From NCBI GenBank assembly GCA_036924285.1, contig JAYKYS010000001.1, positions 13,851,501 to 13,915,500 on the forward strand: a stretch of DNA of 64,000 nt, read 5' to 3'. The stretch comes from Asterella californica (taxonomy: Eukaryota; Streptophyta; Marchantiopsida; Marchantiales; Aytoniaceae). Under the pieces are notes generated by a model. That model saw nothing but the letters and a program-made list of their open reading frames with translations, was not told the origin of the DNA and did not search any database. Each line of letters opens with the position of its first letter. The first letter of the stretch is position 1. This document shows positions 1 to 12,057 of the stretch, piece after piece. The translations under genes were made by a program, and so were the position numbers.

Positions 1-119
1 TTCTCTATTTTAAAACCAGACTCGACAAATGTCACGTGAGTTTGTCCACCTAAACACCCATTTCTGTAAGTGCACACTCTAGCAACAGCGACGACGCAAT
101 GGGTAATCAGGGAACTAAC

Positions 120-1842
120 CGGACGGCCCTTAGGAGGCAGAGTTCGTTCTCCAGTGTACCGCCTATCCACGTACACGGCCTTGATAAAGTCACGCAATTT
201 GTCAGGGTTACTGCACGTGCAAGGAGTCGGTTAGCACCGGCAAAGACATCCAGGGTTGACAAGAAGTGATTTCAACACATTGAAATCAGTGCCTTAATTG
301 CAGAAGTAAAGAACTAAACGTTACATATCGTGCAGACGCCTACAAAAGTACATACAGTGGACGTGGACAGTCATCAGATATGACGTTCTCTACGTCCAAA
401 GTTGTACACTTCAGAACATGGTTGAACCTTCCTATCACCACCTCAGGGCATGTCCTGATCATATACCTGCTATCTGGGAGAGAATTTCTTGAAAAATCGT
501 AGTCTTTGAAGAATATTTCACGTCCCCGCTGCATAAGAATACAGGAAACACAGCAAGTGAGCGGCTTGCTGGATGATCCTCCAGAATGTTTTCTTCCATT
601 CAACATGTGTTCCCAGACTCAGCTCTTTTTTAGCTCTCCTTAAAAGACATTTCCAGTGCACGGTGCTAGCAGCCTTACTATGTGGAAGCATAGAGAGAAA
701 GATTGCATCCCTCATAGACAGACATACCTCGTTCCCACCCGCTTGCAAATTTCTAACTTCCTCGGCAGTGAATTTGGCCATTGACACTGATTTTATCCGA
801 TGAGTAAACTCTCGGCTGTATTTGCCAAGACACAATTACTTCGTTAAATTTAGCCACCCAGCTTCATGAAAACCTCGTACTAACTGTCGTCTGTTTGTTG
901 CCTCAACAGGTAGATCTCCAACACAACGGTAGCCAACATAATGCCTGTCTCTGTTAAAGCGCTAGATTGTAAGTCTCTATCAGGTTATCGGATCTGCGAA
1001 ATGAGGGATGCGCGTTGGCTTGGTTTTCCAACGCGCTTTCTGGCATAACACCCTAAAACATCACAGCATCAACCTTTCCACAAAGTGCAGAGAGAAGGAG
1101 TACATGTACATCCGACACACTCATACGCTGTAAAGGAACTCCGTCAAGGCAGTTCAGTTACTCATACAAGTCATTTCTTACTGCAGTCCTTAGACATTGT
1201 CGCTGATGCTGCAAAGATAGTAAAATAAGTGGATCATCAGTACTTACTGCAACCCGCTGCAATTGGTGCAGACGAATATGGAAAACGTTGTACACACATA
1301 CTGAGGACCCTGTTAATTCCACCAAAACATCGTCAGAAGACCGGAACACCCTTAAGCAAGCTATAAAATGCAAACACAAAACTAGCACCATCACTACAGA
1401 GCTGGTGGAACTCTGGCACCTTGTTCACGAACTAGATCTGACCAGACTCATTCTGTGCAACCACGTCTCATGTCCCTACTATGTAAACACGCCTTGTTGA
1501 GTTTTATAGCGCTATATGATACTGACGGTCGACATGCAGGTTGGCACCCTGCCGGGAATGGCTGGTGTAAACGAGTGATTAGAAGTTCCGGAAGATGATG
1601 ACCACCGCTAACAAAAACATAGGTCAGTGGATTCCAAGTAGCATGCATGCATCGAGAAATTAGACCGCGAAAATACAATAAGACGCTCTCCAAATACTGC
1701 CACTACATGTCAGACAATAAATGGAAACGACTGGTTCACTAACCAGGCTTCCACAGTTGATGCATCTTCGGTTCTCACTCTGCTTCAGAAGAGCTCTTAT
1801 ACTCCTCTCGTTCTTCTCATCCTCTTTCAGTCTACTCCCCAT
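120..1842 (-). CDS. ArfGAP zinc-finger domain protein (plant AGD14/AGD15-like), five exons, 3' end outside the window
   Basis: Five minus-strand exons join in frame with GT-AG introns: 1744-1842, 1248-1309, 728-815, 467-528 and 120-210. The start is ATG at 1840-1842. Exons 1 and 2 give the ArfGAP zinc finger C-x2-C-x16-C-x2-C (CINC ... CTNC). The exon 2/3 splice creates the His of GLHREFTHR, which carries the family's catalytic Arg. Exon 3 has RIKSVSMAKF and LQAGGNE, exon 4 GREIFFKDYDFSRN, exon 5 KLRDFIKAVYVDRRYTGE. All of these follow the plant AGD14/15 and animal AGFG pattern. ArfGAPs stimulate GTP hydrolysis by ARF GTPases and act in vesicle traffic. About 134 residues are visible. A donor GTTAGT follows exon 5, so the gene continues past position 1. 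The family is nearly certain; the exact paralogue is not. This is the only clear host gene in the window. Confidence 0.88.
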
Positions 1843-4800
1843 CTTTCAATGTCTCGCTCCAACGTGCAGCAATGTCAATCAAACTTCCACTCCAAGCCTT
1901 TCGCTAGGCGTAGCCAGTAACCAAAATCTCTGCTCGCAATCGGGCATCAATAATACCGACAATTATATTAATGCTCCTAACGAGCACACGCTAACTAAGG
2001 GTCACAAATCCCTGCAGTTCGTCGTTCAACGATGTTCCTCGAACATCCACACTTGAGTGACCCCCCGGCTTCGCACACGGAGGGCTTGCATTCCACCCCT
2101 AAAAGCCAACTTGGCCCCGAGAAATATTTCTCCACACCGTCACTTACATGCTTCCGTGCTTTCCCCGCAGTCTCCAAACTTCGATTCTGCTACCGCACAG
2201 ACTCTGCTTCAAAGCCTACCCTGCTTCACCTTCAGACCCGCGTCCAAGATCCAAACTCTACGCCACAATTCAAACTTCACTTGCTCTCCGCTGTGTTCAC
2301 CACAAGAAGCCTCCACGGTCCCGACCACGAACAACGACCCACTACCCACTGGAAGGCACGGAAATGAGGGCGCAGTGATCTCCTCGATATCTACTGAGGA
2401 CACGAAGGTGAGTTCGAATCTGCAATAATGGAAAATTGTATATTTACTGACCAAAGAAAACGCTGATCTAGGAAAAAGCAGCCTGAGATAGCTGGCGCTG
2501 GCACATCACAACACTCATAACGGAGGGGTTTTGGGCTCTCCCACGCCCAGCCAGTAGGCCTCACCCTCGACGCTCGCGCCTTACGTCTACGGTAAAACCG
2601 ACCATCCCGCGGACTGAAACTCCGCGGCGTTGTCTTTCTACATAACTTTCTAACCCGCCCGCAGCAGCAAAACTGAGCCAGCCGGTAAAAAGCAAGGACA
2701 CAGAATTGCTGGTATTTCTGCTGGTCAGGCATGTACTGCGCAAGTCTTCAATCAAGCAACTCATGATAGGCCAAAAGCCCTTTCTAGAATGAATCAGAAG
2801 GTCTGCAATGTGACCAATAAGCACCCCCCAAATCTGACTGAGCACCTCGGGCAAAGCGAAACGAGTTTAATCCAGTGTTCCCCCTTCCCCACCACCACCA
2901 GCGCCACAGAAAAACCACGAATTTCCCTTACGCCTCCCCTGCCCCAAAAGTGCCTCAGCCACGGCCCACAGGAAGGAGAACCGGTCTTTTTTCCAGGGAC
3001 AGAACATTACCCGGTGACCGAGATAATAGCGTTGCACCTGTATTTGTTCACGTACAGTACTAGTACAAGAGCAGCAGCAGCACATGCATCAAAGACTCAA
3101 AGCCCCGCCTCGCCCGGGCCTACAAGGAAAAGAGCACAGAAAGTAAGAAAGCAAGCAGTACCGAAAGTGGCCCCTGCAGCCTGTCTCTGCAGCAGCAGCA
3201 GAATTAGCAATCGACGTGAGTTGCGGGTCGTGGTGGAGGAAGTAACCGAAGAAGAAGACGTTGGACGAGCTCCCAGGCCATCCATTTCCTCCTCGCCGGT
3301 TCCTCCTGCGTCGTCTACTGGCCCTCTTTCAACAGGCCAATACCCGATTCCTACACGACCGAGCACTGTGCATCTTTTCTCCCGCTGTTCGTTAACTGCA
3401 GTTGAGCTATATTGCCCGCCTGTGACTGGCCCGAAGCCGAGCCGTGCTCCAGTCGGCAGCGCTCCAACGAGCGAGCCAGATGGCCCAGACGCGACCGGAC
3501 CGGATCGCATGAAATGTCATGGCCTTCGCTCGCTCGGAGCCGTCGTCGGATCCAAGTCGCTCAACTCTTCTCCCGACGGTGGTAGAGCGCGAGGTCATTC
3601 GAACCCCGCTGTCCGACTGCGGTGTCCGAATCGGATAACTGCGGTCTTCCTCCAGGGATAACTTTTCCGCGCCACCGTCCACAAGAGTGGATCTGATTGG
3701 AAGGACTCCGTCGTCGCCTATAAGTTTCGCGACTACCAGATGGAGCCTGCAGATACCCGGGACCGGACGGACTAGTTGACTCGTGTGGGACCCCAGCAGA
3801 GGCGACTGCTGGATTCGCCACTTCGATTTCACGACGGCGTCGACGAAGTCCATAGAACCGTGAAGGGGTGATGCATGCGAGCTGGGTTCGCCATCACCCT
3901 CCGGGACCCTCCGTCGTGCCCTCGTGAACGCTGCTGCTTGCTGGCATCACCGTGCATAGCTGGCAGTGCTCACTGTTCTCCACAACGAACAGTCTCCTCT
4001 CCCCTGCCAGCCAACACTCTCCTTCGCGCAAGGCTACGGTACTTCAGCTACGCCCCATCCAGCTTCTTCTCGTGTAGGTCGTATCGCTTTCCCTCTTCTT
4101 CTGTTATTTCTACCCTTCCCTAACATCTCCAGTCAATATGTGAGGTTTACATTGCCCTGTCCTTACCGATTTCGTCAACCGCCCGGCTATCCTGTCCTTT
4201 ATCTGTTCTAGGAAGGTTCTCATAACTTGCTTTCCTCTTTCATTTGCTTCGAATTCAGAAGTAGCTTCATAAGAAGCCAAAATAATTTGATAAAATCCAA
4301 ACTTACCGTAGGGTTCATCAAAACTCTAAATACGCGGTGTGCTCTATCACTTGACCGGGCCGTCGCCTGCAAAGAGTAAGTTTGAAGATCTTCTTTCCGA
4401 TGAAAAGCTTTGTGCAATTCTTTCTTTACAACAAAGTTACTAGTGGGTCTCCGGTGATCATGTGTCCAAGAATAGTCCTCACAACAATATGACTTCTATG
4501 GAAAGCAATCCACCAAGGAACTGTTGTAAGAGCCCGATGTAGCAGAACGAGACGTGATTCAGAGGAACTGCTGATGTACTCGTATATGTTTTTTGCAGTC
4601 TAGACTTTATCCCAGGAGGTGTTCAGTGCTTTATCTTCCCAACTTTGGGTATTCCTTTAATCTTGACAAATAATATAATTATGCATCAACCTAGATTTTC
4701 TCCGTAGTTGAATACTTCTCTTGTTTCTCCTGGTTGATTAGTTCAACCATTAGATTGCTTCGAAAACTTTGAGTAGCTATTTTCGACTTGATAATTCCAT

Positions 4801-6339
4801 GTTAGCAGTGCCCTCGGTTTCATCCTCGACTGCCTTCTCTCTAAGACTTTGAAATAAAAATTATTTATCGACATTTACGTGGAGTATTAGCGGGTGTTGA
4901 AGTTAAAACCTTTTTCAAATATTATTGACTCTAAGAAAGGAGTTACTACTTCAGCCAAGCATTTGTGGATGTTTTCTGAGGCATCTCCAGAAAGACATCG
5001 AGGGTAATTTTATTAGTTTCCGTTCGTGATTTTTTGCAGTCAAATAATCTACTACTCCATGTAATGATTCCAAGTTTCAGAGAAATAAAACTGATAATGT
5101 AATAACGCTTCTTAAACACAATCCTCGGCAAACCACAATTAGAAAAAAACTAACCGAATATAAATTATGGTTTTTTTCTTGTCTTACCATTATTAGGGCC
5201 ATTCAAACCTTGGCTGTCAAATATTTCTGTAATTTCTAAAAAAATAATTATAGGTTCAGTTGTAAACTTTACATACCACTTCTGGAAGTGGTACGTAAAT
5301 TTTACAGTCACTGGATGTTTGCAGTCTATGGCCATAAGTTTAATCTGCTAAAAACTGTTGAAAAAAATTTGAACAAATCTCTATGTAAATTCTATCATCT
5401 CTGACATAGTATTTCATGTTTACGTTTTTACATCTGAACCCTGTAATTTTGGTTACAATCGCCCTAATATTTTCCCTTACCTTTGAAACCCCTATTGGTA
5501 TATCTTTATAGCCCATTTTCCTTACTAAAGTCTAAAGGGGATCTACCAAACTCCACTGAACTGTAGGAGATATACAAAATCTCGTAATTGCTCCTACGTG
5601 CCTCATACCCTCTGTAGATGTAGCTGCTGAAAATGGCCAACTTGTGTAACCGTTACGAGCCGTCAGAGTGCGCAGGACCGCACCCTCAGGCTACCAGCCG
5701 CTACCTCCAGCGCCACTCCTCTTGACCTCTGGCCAAACATCGTACAGTACTTGTCAGATTCAGTACCGTACCATTCTCCACTGAAAGAGAGATCTCGTTG
5801 CCGCGATGTACTCTAGTGAACCCTGGGACACCAACTCCCCTCTAACTCCAGTTCACTGTCGAAACCAGTAGTCCAGCTACTCGTGTGCCACCGTAGTCAC
5901 GAACTCCACCGGGCCACAGAGGTTTGAACTCACTGGGCGACCGGCCAACTGCATGCCTCGAGGTCCACAACGTCCTCCAAGGCTTCCACATCTAGCCCCA
6001 GTCCCATTAGTCAACCAGTGCTCCTCGCGGAGACTACCGGACCCCGACCGGTAGCGAGTCGGTCTCCGCTAACTTTGCCGGCGTGACTCCAGTATCGCCC
6101 GCCGCCGATTTACGTGCTGGGAACGAGAAATGCCGGCTCTGGACCTTCCTCACAGATATGTCTCGCGACTCGTGACTCCCAACTTCGTAAGAGTTGTAGC
6201 CCTGTAATTGCTACTATTCAGGACTACTGTGGCCCTAGTACAACTGTAATTGTACTTTGCCGATGCCTGTAAAAGAGCACGTGTGTATAAGTGCTGCCTC
6301 GGACTTTATCTCGTAGCATCGTTTTCATTTACTTGTTTA
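1843..6339. other. Unassigned region upstream of the ArfGAP gene, with a CpG-rich block
   Basis: No gene could be recognised on either strand. About 2,540-3,930 is GC- and CpG-rich, which suits a promoter or 5' UTR region of the minus-strand ArfGAP gene or of a divergent plus-strand gene. A good splice donor (AAG|GTGAGT) lies at about 2,407 on the plus strand, and an acceptor-like TTCCCCGCAG ends near 2,170. The peptides around them are Ser/Arg/Pro-rich and match nothing I know. From about 4,400 the DNA is AT-rich and looks non-coding. From about 5,600 to 6,200 it is GC-richer, again without a convincing reading frame. Confidence 0.5.
4307..4366 (-). other. Possible internal exon of an unknown minus-strand gene
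   Basis: A 60-bp open segment is bounded on the minus strand by a strong acceptor (CTTTGCAG) and a strong donor (ACG|GTAAGT). It encodes ARSSDRAHRVFRVLMNPT-like sequence in one frame. I found no clear partner exon and do not recognise the peptide, so this could be chance. Confidence 0.2.
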
Positions 6340-6349
6340 CTCTGTTTAC

Positions 6350-6437
6350 CAGCTTTTTACTCCCTCAGTCCCCCGCAGGAACGTTAGAGCTCCCTAAGTC
6401 CCTCGAAGTTGAGAATTTCTTCCTCAGTCCCTTACCG
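6350..6437 (+). repeat. Left terminal inverted repeat of the Mutator-like element
   Basis: It matches the reverse complement of 8036-8124 with about four substitutions. Similarity fades after the CCTCAGTCCCTT segment near 6,435. Confidence 0.8.
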
Positions 6438-8035
6438 GCAGAGTCCGGGTAGCAACTGCAGTCACAGTCGAAAACAGTGTGGCACCGGGAAAACGGACCT
6501 GAACAGCGTTCCTGGTAATGGAGTACAGTACACTGCAGAGCGGGTGAGAAGAGCGGGTTAGAGGACTTGGAGACACGAGGATTTGATGTGTGAGGCACGA
6601 GTGCAATCAGCCGTGTCCAGGAAGGGGAAGGGAAGAAAGGGTAAGGAGGATCACTCCGAACAGCTGATGTTCCTAAGAACGTAGTGGCTGATAGTTTCAG
6701 GAGAGCGAGTGATTGCTGCAGCAGCTGTATTGTGCGTGCTTTGGATAGGAAAGAAGCAGCGAGGGAAGGTCGAGGACGATCGTTCTCCAGTTCTGACTAA
6801 GTTCGTCGAGGACGAATTTATCTTCCCACGATTTAATTACCTGGGAAGCTTCAGATGGAGCCATTTATCTTGTACGTGAGCCATTTATCTTATCATTCTT
6901 GACTGAAACGGAGGTAAACTCAAGACTGTAAGCTCTCTTTCTAGTTACATGGTTGTCCATCTCCCTAGAACAAACAAGGTTCATGTTGACGGTCCACCTT
7001 CTGTTATAAAAGTGTGTACACTGAGCTTTTAGTGACAGTGAGAAGGCCTTACGTTCTATCCGGACTACAGGAGAGATGCTATGCATACCCGGTAGAAAAG
7101 ATGCTGAATCTGTGTTCAAAGTTGAGGTCATGATCCCTGTATGTAAATCAGAGTTCAGGTTCAGGCTCGAATTAACAGTACGGTTATGGACCAGCTCATA
7201 CGGTTATGAACCAGATGATATGGTTCCTGTGGGTGGCTTCATAATCACAAGGTTTCTGTGGACACTAGAGTACTTTCCAGGAAATTTTCACCATGAGGTT
7301 ACGTCCGTTGTATCTATCTAATATACCATGTAACTAAAGAACCTGGCAGCTTGTAGCTATACCAACCTGTTAATCTACGCTTTTCCCGCTGGTCTGAAGT
7401 GGACAGGAAGGGGAGTCAGGACACTGAGGACGATCAGAAGAAAAATACAAAATCCTTTGAATAGAGACAGAATCCAACTTCTCGAATAAGAATCTAAAAC
7501 TACTACTGGAGCGATCAGCACACGAGAAGTCACCTTTCCAGGGAACTTATGAGATGCAAATCAAACGCCACGGTGCAGCTTGAGAATCACAAGAAGGGAG
7601 AGCACTACAATCTGCCAGATCCACATAGGTACCACTTTGCGAGAAGGCGCAACTAGCCCGAACACAAAAGATCTGCAAACAATTTCAAACAAAGGCAAAA
7701 CAAACACGATAAACTAATCCTCATTACAAGCAGAACCTCCGTTAGTGTGCTGGTGCGTCTGACGTAGTTGCATCTTCATAGATCTATTCGTCCTCAGCTC
7801 CCTCACTCTCCCGTAGGTTCGTCAATAATTCTCTGAAGGCCCCATCGTTGAGATATTCTTTTCGTGAAGCACGGGAATACGTGACAGAACTCTCCCGCCC
7901 GTCAAGGTCTCATGGGAAAGGATACCAGTTACTGCTAGATGCATACTGAATTGTCCGTGCCCGCGCCCGTGCAGTTTTATGCGAACTGTGATTTCATCAA
8001 AACAGGTTTGACCGGGACGTAAAACTGTCTGTTAC

Positions 8036-8124
8036 CGGTCAAGGGACTGAGGAAGAAATTTTCAACTTCGAGGGACTTAGAGAGCTCTAACATTCCTGCG
8101 GGGGACTGAGGGAGTAAAAAGCTG
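8036..8124 (-). repeat. Right terminal inverted repeat of the Mutator-like element
   Basis: It is the inverted partner of 6350-6437. The 9-bp target duplication begins immediately after it at 8125. Confidence 0.8.
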
Positions 8125-8133
8125 CTCTGTTTA

Positions 8134-10170
8134 TTCTAGATTCTCGCGTAACCGCACGGTTTACTTCAGTTGTAAAACTTTAGCTACTTAGGCCAAGGTA
8201 CATCAGAACATTACAGTGATGTCCCATATTAGCAAACTAATATAACGTCCCTCGTGATAGTTTACTTATCAAAATACAATGGCACGCCCAAATCTGAATA
8301 GTAAAGAGAAAAATTCAAACATAGAATCAAACAAAAATTCTTTATTAGAAAAAAAAATCTATCATCATCTCATGATAACATAATGATGAGAACTCGAGAA
8401 TAAGAAAAAGAAATCTAGGTTCAATTCTCTCTATGTTCATTTTGATGTTGTTGTCTACTGCTGCAGTCTTAAGGTCCTTGGTCTCCTACTGTACGGTCTT
8501 CGACCGCAGGCTTAAGGTACTTGGTGAGTACAATGTCTTAGAAAAAAACGATCTCTCTCCTTTTTATGTTTAAGAAATAGATGGCAGTTTCTTTTCACAT
8601 GCTAGCAGCTCTCTGTCACACGTTTGAAAGCTAATTGATCAAACACAAAAATGCATTAGTTTGCTAATATGTGATATCTCTATAAGGTTCGTCTCATGCG
8701 AAGACGGCTCAGTCACTATACAGCTAAGTCTTAGTCATTGAGTCACTGTCTAAAGACATTCAACCTTTGTTTGTTGGACATGTCAAGAGTTCCATTCTAA
8801 AATCATGTCGTACAAGCAACAAACTTTAGCCTAATAAATGACAAATTGAAACACATAGTATGTTTGTCAAATGGATTGTCGTGCTGTTTAGATATGCATA
8901 TTATTATTCATCCTCCCCATCTTCAGATAAATCTATGACTCTCCGTTCATCTATCACTTAACATTTATATTCCAATTTTAGTTTTATAGATATTATTTCT
9001 ATATGTTTATTTATTTGCAAATAAATAAATAACAAAAATAATACTATATAATTAAGCAAAAAGTCAGAACCCTCTGAAAAACTTTCTCCAATCCATCCCA
9101 CAATGAAACCAAACCACTTTCTCGTTCTCTTGTTATTGTGTTTGTCTTTTTTATCTACGACCTCGAAACTCTTTAGATGCATATATATTCATCTGAGCAA
9201 TGTTCTTGCAATGTGATGGAATTGTGTAAAATATGTATTCTTTGTTTTATTTGTATGATGTGTGTTCATTAAAAACACAAAAATGATATCCTACAGTATT
9301 ATTTATGTTCCTACATCTTAAAATATATGATGAAATCATTATTTATCATTCTGCTCATGATATCCAACGTGAACAACATTTCTTCCAACCCATTTGGATT
9401 TTACTTTGATTTTTCTCTCACATGGTACATCTGACACTTCGGACAACAAATTTATTTGATCCATTTGCATAATTTGACCATCGTTATTCTTGAGTCTTTG
9501 ATATTGCTTCTAGTGATTCAAGTTCCTCCTTATTCTTAAGACGAGTGATTTTTGGTGATTTCTTGTACTTTGGACGTGTGATTTTCTATGCATATTTTGT
9601 TCAATGTTAAAAGCATATGGTCTATAGCTTGTCTTTTGATTTCTTTCTTCATGTAGTTATTGTTATGCTTATTGTGGGATTATGAGGTCAAGAAATATAC
9701 GTCCAAGGGTTATGGCTTATGTGCCGTGTCTTGGGATGACCTCACGGTGAAATTTTGGAGATGTCACAATCCATCTAGTACAAAATCATGTGCATCATAA
9801 TAGAGTTCATAAACAAAATATCTAAAAATATTATATAAAAGTAAAAGGGTATGAAATTTAATACTTAACTATATAATGAATGAAGATTGTAACACACGAA
9901 ATCCAAAAGATGCTAAAAAATAATAATATTAAGATAGAACACCTAGAGATACAAGTAAATATCATCCAAATACAGTTAACAAGTAACAAAAGTGATTCTT
10001 TATAGTTGTCTTTTATTCTCATGGGCAAAAATCTTTCAAAGTGGAGTTCATACTCAAGTCTACTCAACAAGACATAATTGACAGTTTTGTCAAACAACAT
10101 AACAGATACTAAAAGGTCATGGACCTCAAGACAGATGAACAACATAAGATGCAGAGCCACAAATAATAAG
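8134..10170. other. AT-rich unassigned DNA
   Basis: No supported gene was found. The stretch is AT-rich with simple AT tracts (for example about 8,985-9,060). Within it, a perfect 17-bp inverted repeat (CATATTAGCAAACTAAT at 8225-8241, its complement at 8655-8671) encloses about 410 bp. It could be a small MITE, but no clear target duplication is visible. A motif CTTAAGGT(C/A)CTTGGT occurs twice near 8,470 and 8,510. Confidence 0.4.
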
Positions 10171-11060
10171 TCTTCACCGAGAAGTACTTCAGAAGAGATA
10201 CTAAGTAGTCTCTAACACTATAAATGCTAAGTATCTTCATACTAAGTTATCTTCACTACTACTGTTCTCATAAACTTTAGCGAAAAACTATCTTCTTCCG
10301 CTGAAGTACAAAGAATCTTTCTTCTGAACTACTTCTTAAGATGAACTTCACATAGAAGATACTTCTTAAGAAGAATACTTCCTCCAAAGTACTTCTCCCT
10401 AAATCTACTGCTTAGTAAACTAACTTCATAGTTGTTGGTTTATTCTCAATCTTTGTCTTAAACTTTAAACTCAAATTTTGGATGCAACTGACAAAGAACT
10501 TCGTCATCCACGCTAACTCCTACAATAGTACACTACGAAACTTCGTATGTAAAACTCTGAAGAAGACAAGTACACACTAGCTCCGTAAACTTCAGATAAC
10601 ATAAAATTCAAATAACAAAATAACAACTTGAGAGGTTTCAAGAACGAACAACAGAACGTTTATATACAACTTCGTCCCAAACTTCATCAGCAAATCTAAC
10701 TTCCTAAGAAGTAGGAAGAACATCTGCACCGACCGATGAAGATCCTGCGTCCGAACCGACTCCAGGAACAACACAAGACCCAATGCTAACTCCTTAACTA
10801 TATCACTAACTGAAAACTCCACAGTTGCTCTAATCTCTCAAAGTTCTTGTACTACTCTCTCTCCTAGCCTAACTACTCGACTCTTCGCAAAAATTCCTCT
10901 ACATTCTTCACTACTAACTCCTTCATAATTTGTCAAAGAAGATCCAACTCCGAAGTATCCAAATCTATCACGATTCTTCACCGTCGGTTCAACCCTGTTA
11001 CGAAGAAGCGATGATTGTTCTTCGTCCGAAGTACACTTCAACTTCAACTCCTCTGCTTCT
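10170..11060. repeat. Block dense in short GAAG/CTTC palindromes
   Basis: The segment is packed with self-complementary words such as GAAGTACTTC and CTTCTTAAGAAG, for example near 10,180 and 10,370, and with isolated ACTTC/GAAGT. It resembles a decayed version of the GAAGAC/GTCTTC-rich blocks at 51.9-52.9 and 59.5-63.2 kb. Like the 51.9-kb block it sits beside a copy of the dispersed repeat R1. No coding function was seen. Confidence 0.45.
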
Positions 11061-11079
11061 TACGTCATCTCTCCGTACG

Positions 11080-11187
11080 TGTCGTGCGCATACACATCTC
11101 TACACAACATACATCGCTGTCAGAGATACATCATACATACACACAACACATGGACGATGTCATACACATACACAAGTGTACCACAAT
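11080..11187 (+). repeat. 108-bp direct repeat, copy 1
   Basis: It begins TGTCGTGCGCATACACATC and ends AAGTGTACCACAAT. It is repeated with about 10% differences at 11487-11594, 407 bp downstream. The unit is rich in ACACAT words. It starts with TG and may be an LTR terminus. Confidence 0.6.
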
Positions 11188-11230
11188 AATCTCAATAGAG
11201 AAGTTATCATCTTCATGATGCCAACACGGC

Positions 11231-11484
11231 AACAACAATTACTCGCAAAACGGTCAAGCCAAATCTACTTTGTGCTCGCAGAGAATCAATGTTACACTCA
11301 ACAAGACTATTTACCATAGCTAAGAGCTTGAAGGCTCAACTCGAAGAACTAAAGTCTCCAAGCCCTACCTGCGAAGTATATCCCTAGTGGGTTATCCCAG
11401 GAACTCGTCCTAACGGCATTAACGGCCCTACCGAGAATAACCACTCTGCACTCGGTCAACTCGAGGTGCTAAACTGACGTGATA
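11231..11484 (-). repeat. Dispersed repeat R1, copy 1 (probable LTR end)
   Basis: It is homologous to 12787-12930 and 50945-51202. The shared core includes CTCCAAGCCCTACCTGCGAA, CCCTAACGGCACTAACGG and a terminal GGTGCCAAACTGACGTGACA-like end. On the minus strand the repeat starts TGTCACGTCAG, as an LTR would. No internal coding region is attached to any copy here. Confidence 0.6.
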
Positions 11485-11486
11485 GC

Positions 11487-11594
11487 TGTCGTGCGCATAC
11501 ACATCGTTACACAATATACATCACTGTTAGAGATACACCACACGTACACATAACACATGGACAATGTCATACACATACACAAGTGTACCACAAT
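11487..11594 (+). repeat. 108-bp direct repeat, copy 2
   Basis: This is the second copy of the unit at 11080-11187, starting directly after R1 copy 1. A shared CATCTTCATGATGC word follows both copies (near 11,210 and 11,662). Confidence 0.6.
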
Positions 11595-11700
11595 CGTTTT
11601 CTTAATTGATAGTTATGTCTTACTAACTCCAGATAGCCCCATATCTCAAATACGTGATATACATCTTCATGATGCAAGGATTAGGAGGTCGGGTGCTACA

Positions 11701-12057
11701 TCACCTCATCATTAATCGCATGTCTACAATCCATACCGCGCAAAGATCTAATTGGTTATCCATGATATATACATCGAAGACAATCCTATTGTCCAATAGA
11801 AATGACATTGAGAGGTGGATCAAACAAGACATGTGCCAACTTCTCAAACAACCATCACACACCACCATGCGGGCTGCTCCACCAGCAGACCCACACAACA
11901 TACATCGCAAGCTCGCGCGTACAGCAGCTAAGCTTGGATCAATGGTGTCATTGATGTTGGGAAGATGACATGGTGCGCAACTACGCACATGGTCCTTCCA
12001 AACAACACCATCACGGCCTCCTAACATGAGTACTCTAGAAGATAACACCTCATGCAC
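11701..12057 (-). pseudogene. PHD-finger relic, probably from a retroelement
   Basis: This short minus-strand frame opens with GTG directly after a TGA. It contains C52-x2-C55, C67-x2-C70, H75 and C78 (RCMLCGS ... MVVCDGCLRSWHMSCL), the first three ligand pairs of a C4HC3 PHD zinc finger including the usual CDxC core. The final C-x2-C pair and the Trp before it are missing, so the finger is broken. PHD fingers bind histone H3 tails in host proteins and also occur in some green-lineage retroelements. There are no other domains nearby and repeats lie on both sides, so a mobile-element relic is likelier than a host gene. Confidence 0.5.

Larger units (their letters stand above)
6349..8124. mobile_element. 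Non-autonomous TIR transposon, Mutator-like (9-bp target duplication)
   Basis: The two ends are inverted copies of each other over about 86 bp (left 6350-6437, right 8036-8124). Both start CAGCTTTTTACTCCCTCAG and differ at only a few positions. The element is flanked by the 9-bp direct repeat CTCTGTTTA (6340-6348 and 8125-8133). Long TIRs plus a 9-bp duplication are the hallmark of Mutator-like elements. The interior (about 1.6 kb) holds only short reading frames with no transposase signature, so any movement must have used a transposase from elsewhere. The left end has one extra C next to the duplication. Confidence 0.75.

Noticed and set aside
2789..3661. 290-codon plus-strand open frame in the CpG-rich block
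   Set aside because: Low-complexity Ser/Pro/Arg protein without known motifs, with equally long frames on the other strand. Best explained by GC-rich composition.
3407..3853. 148-codon minus-strand frame opposite the above
   Set aside because: No recognisable motif, no splice partner found, and overlaps the same composition-driven frames.
8985..9060. Replication origin or matrix-attachment signal in the AT-rich tract
   Set aside because: AT richness alone is not evidence, and no specific motif was seen.
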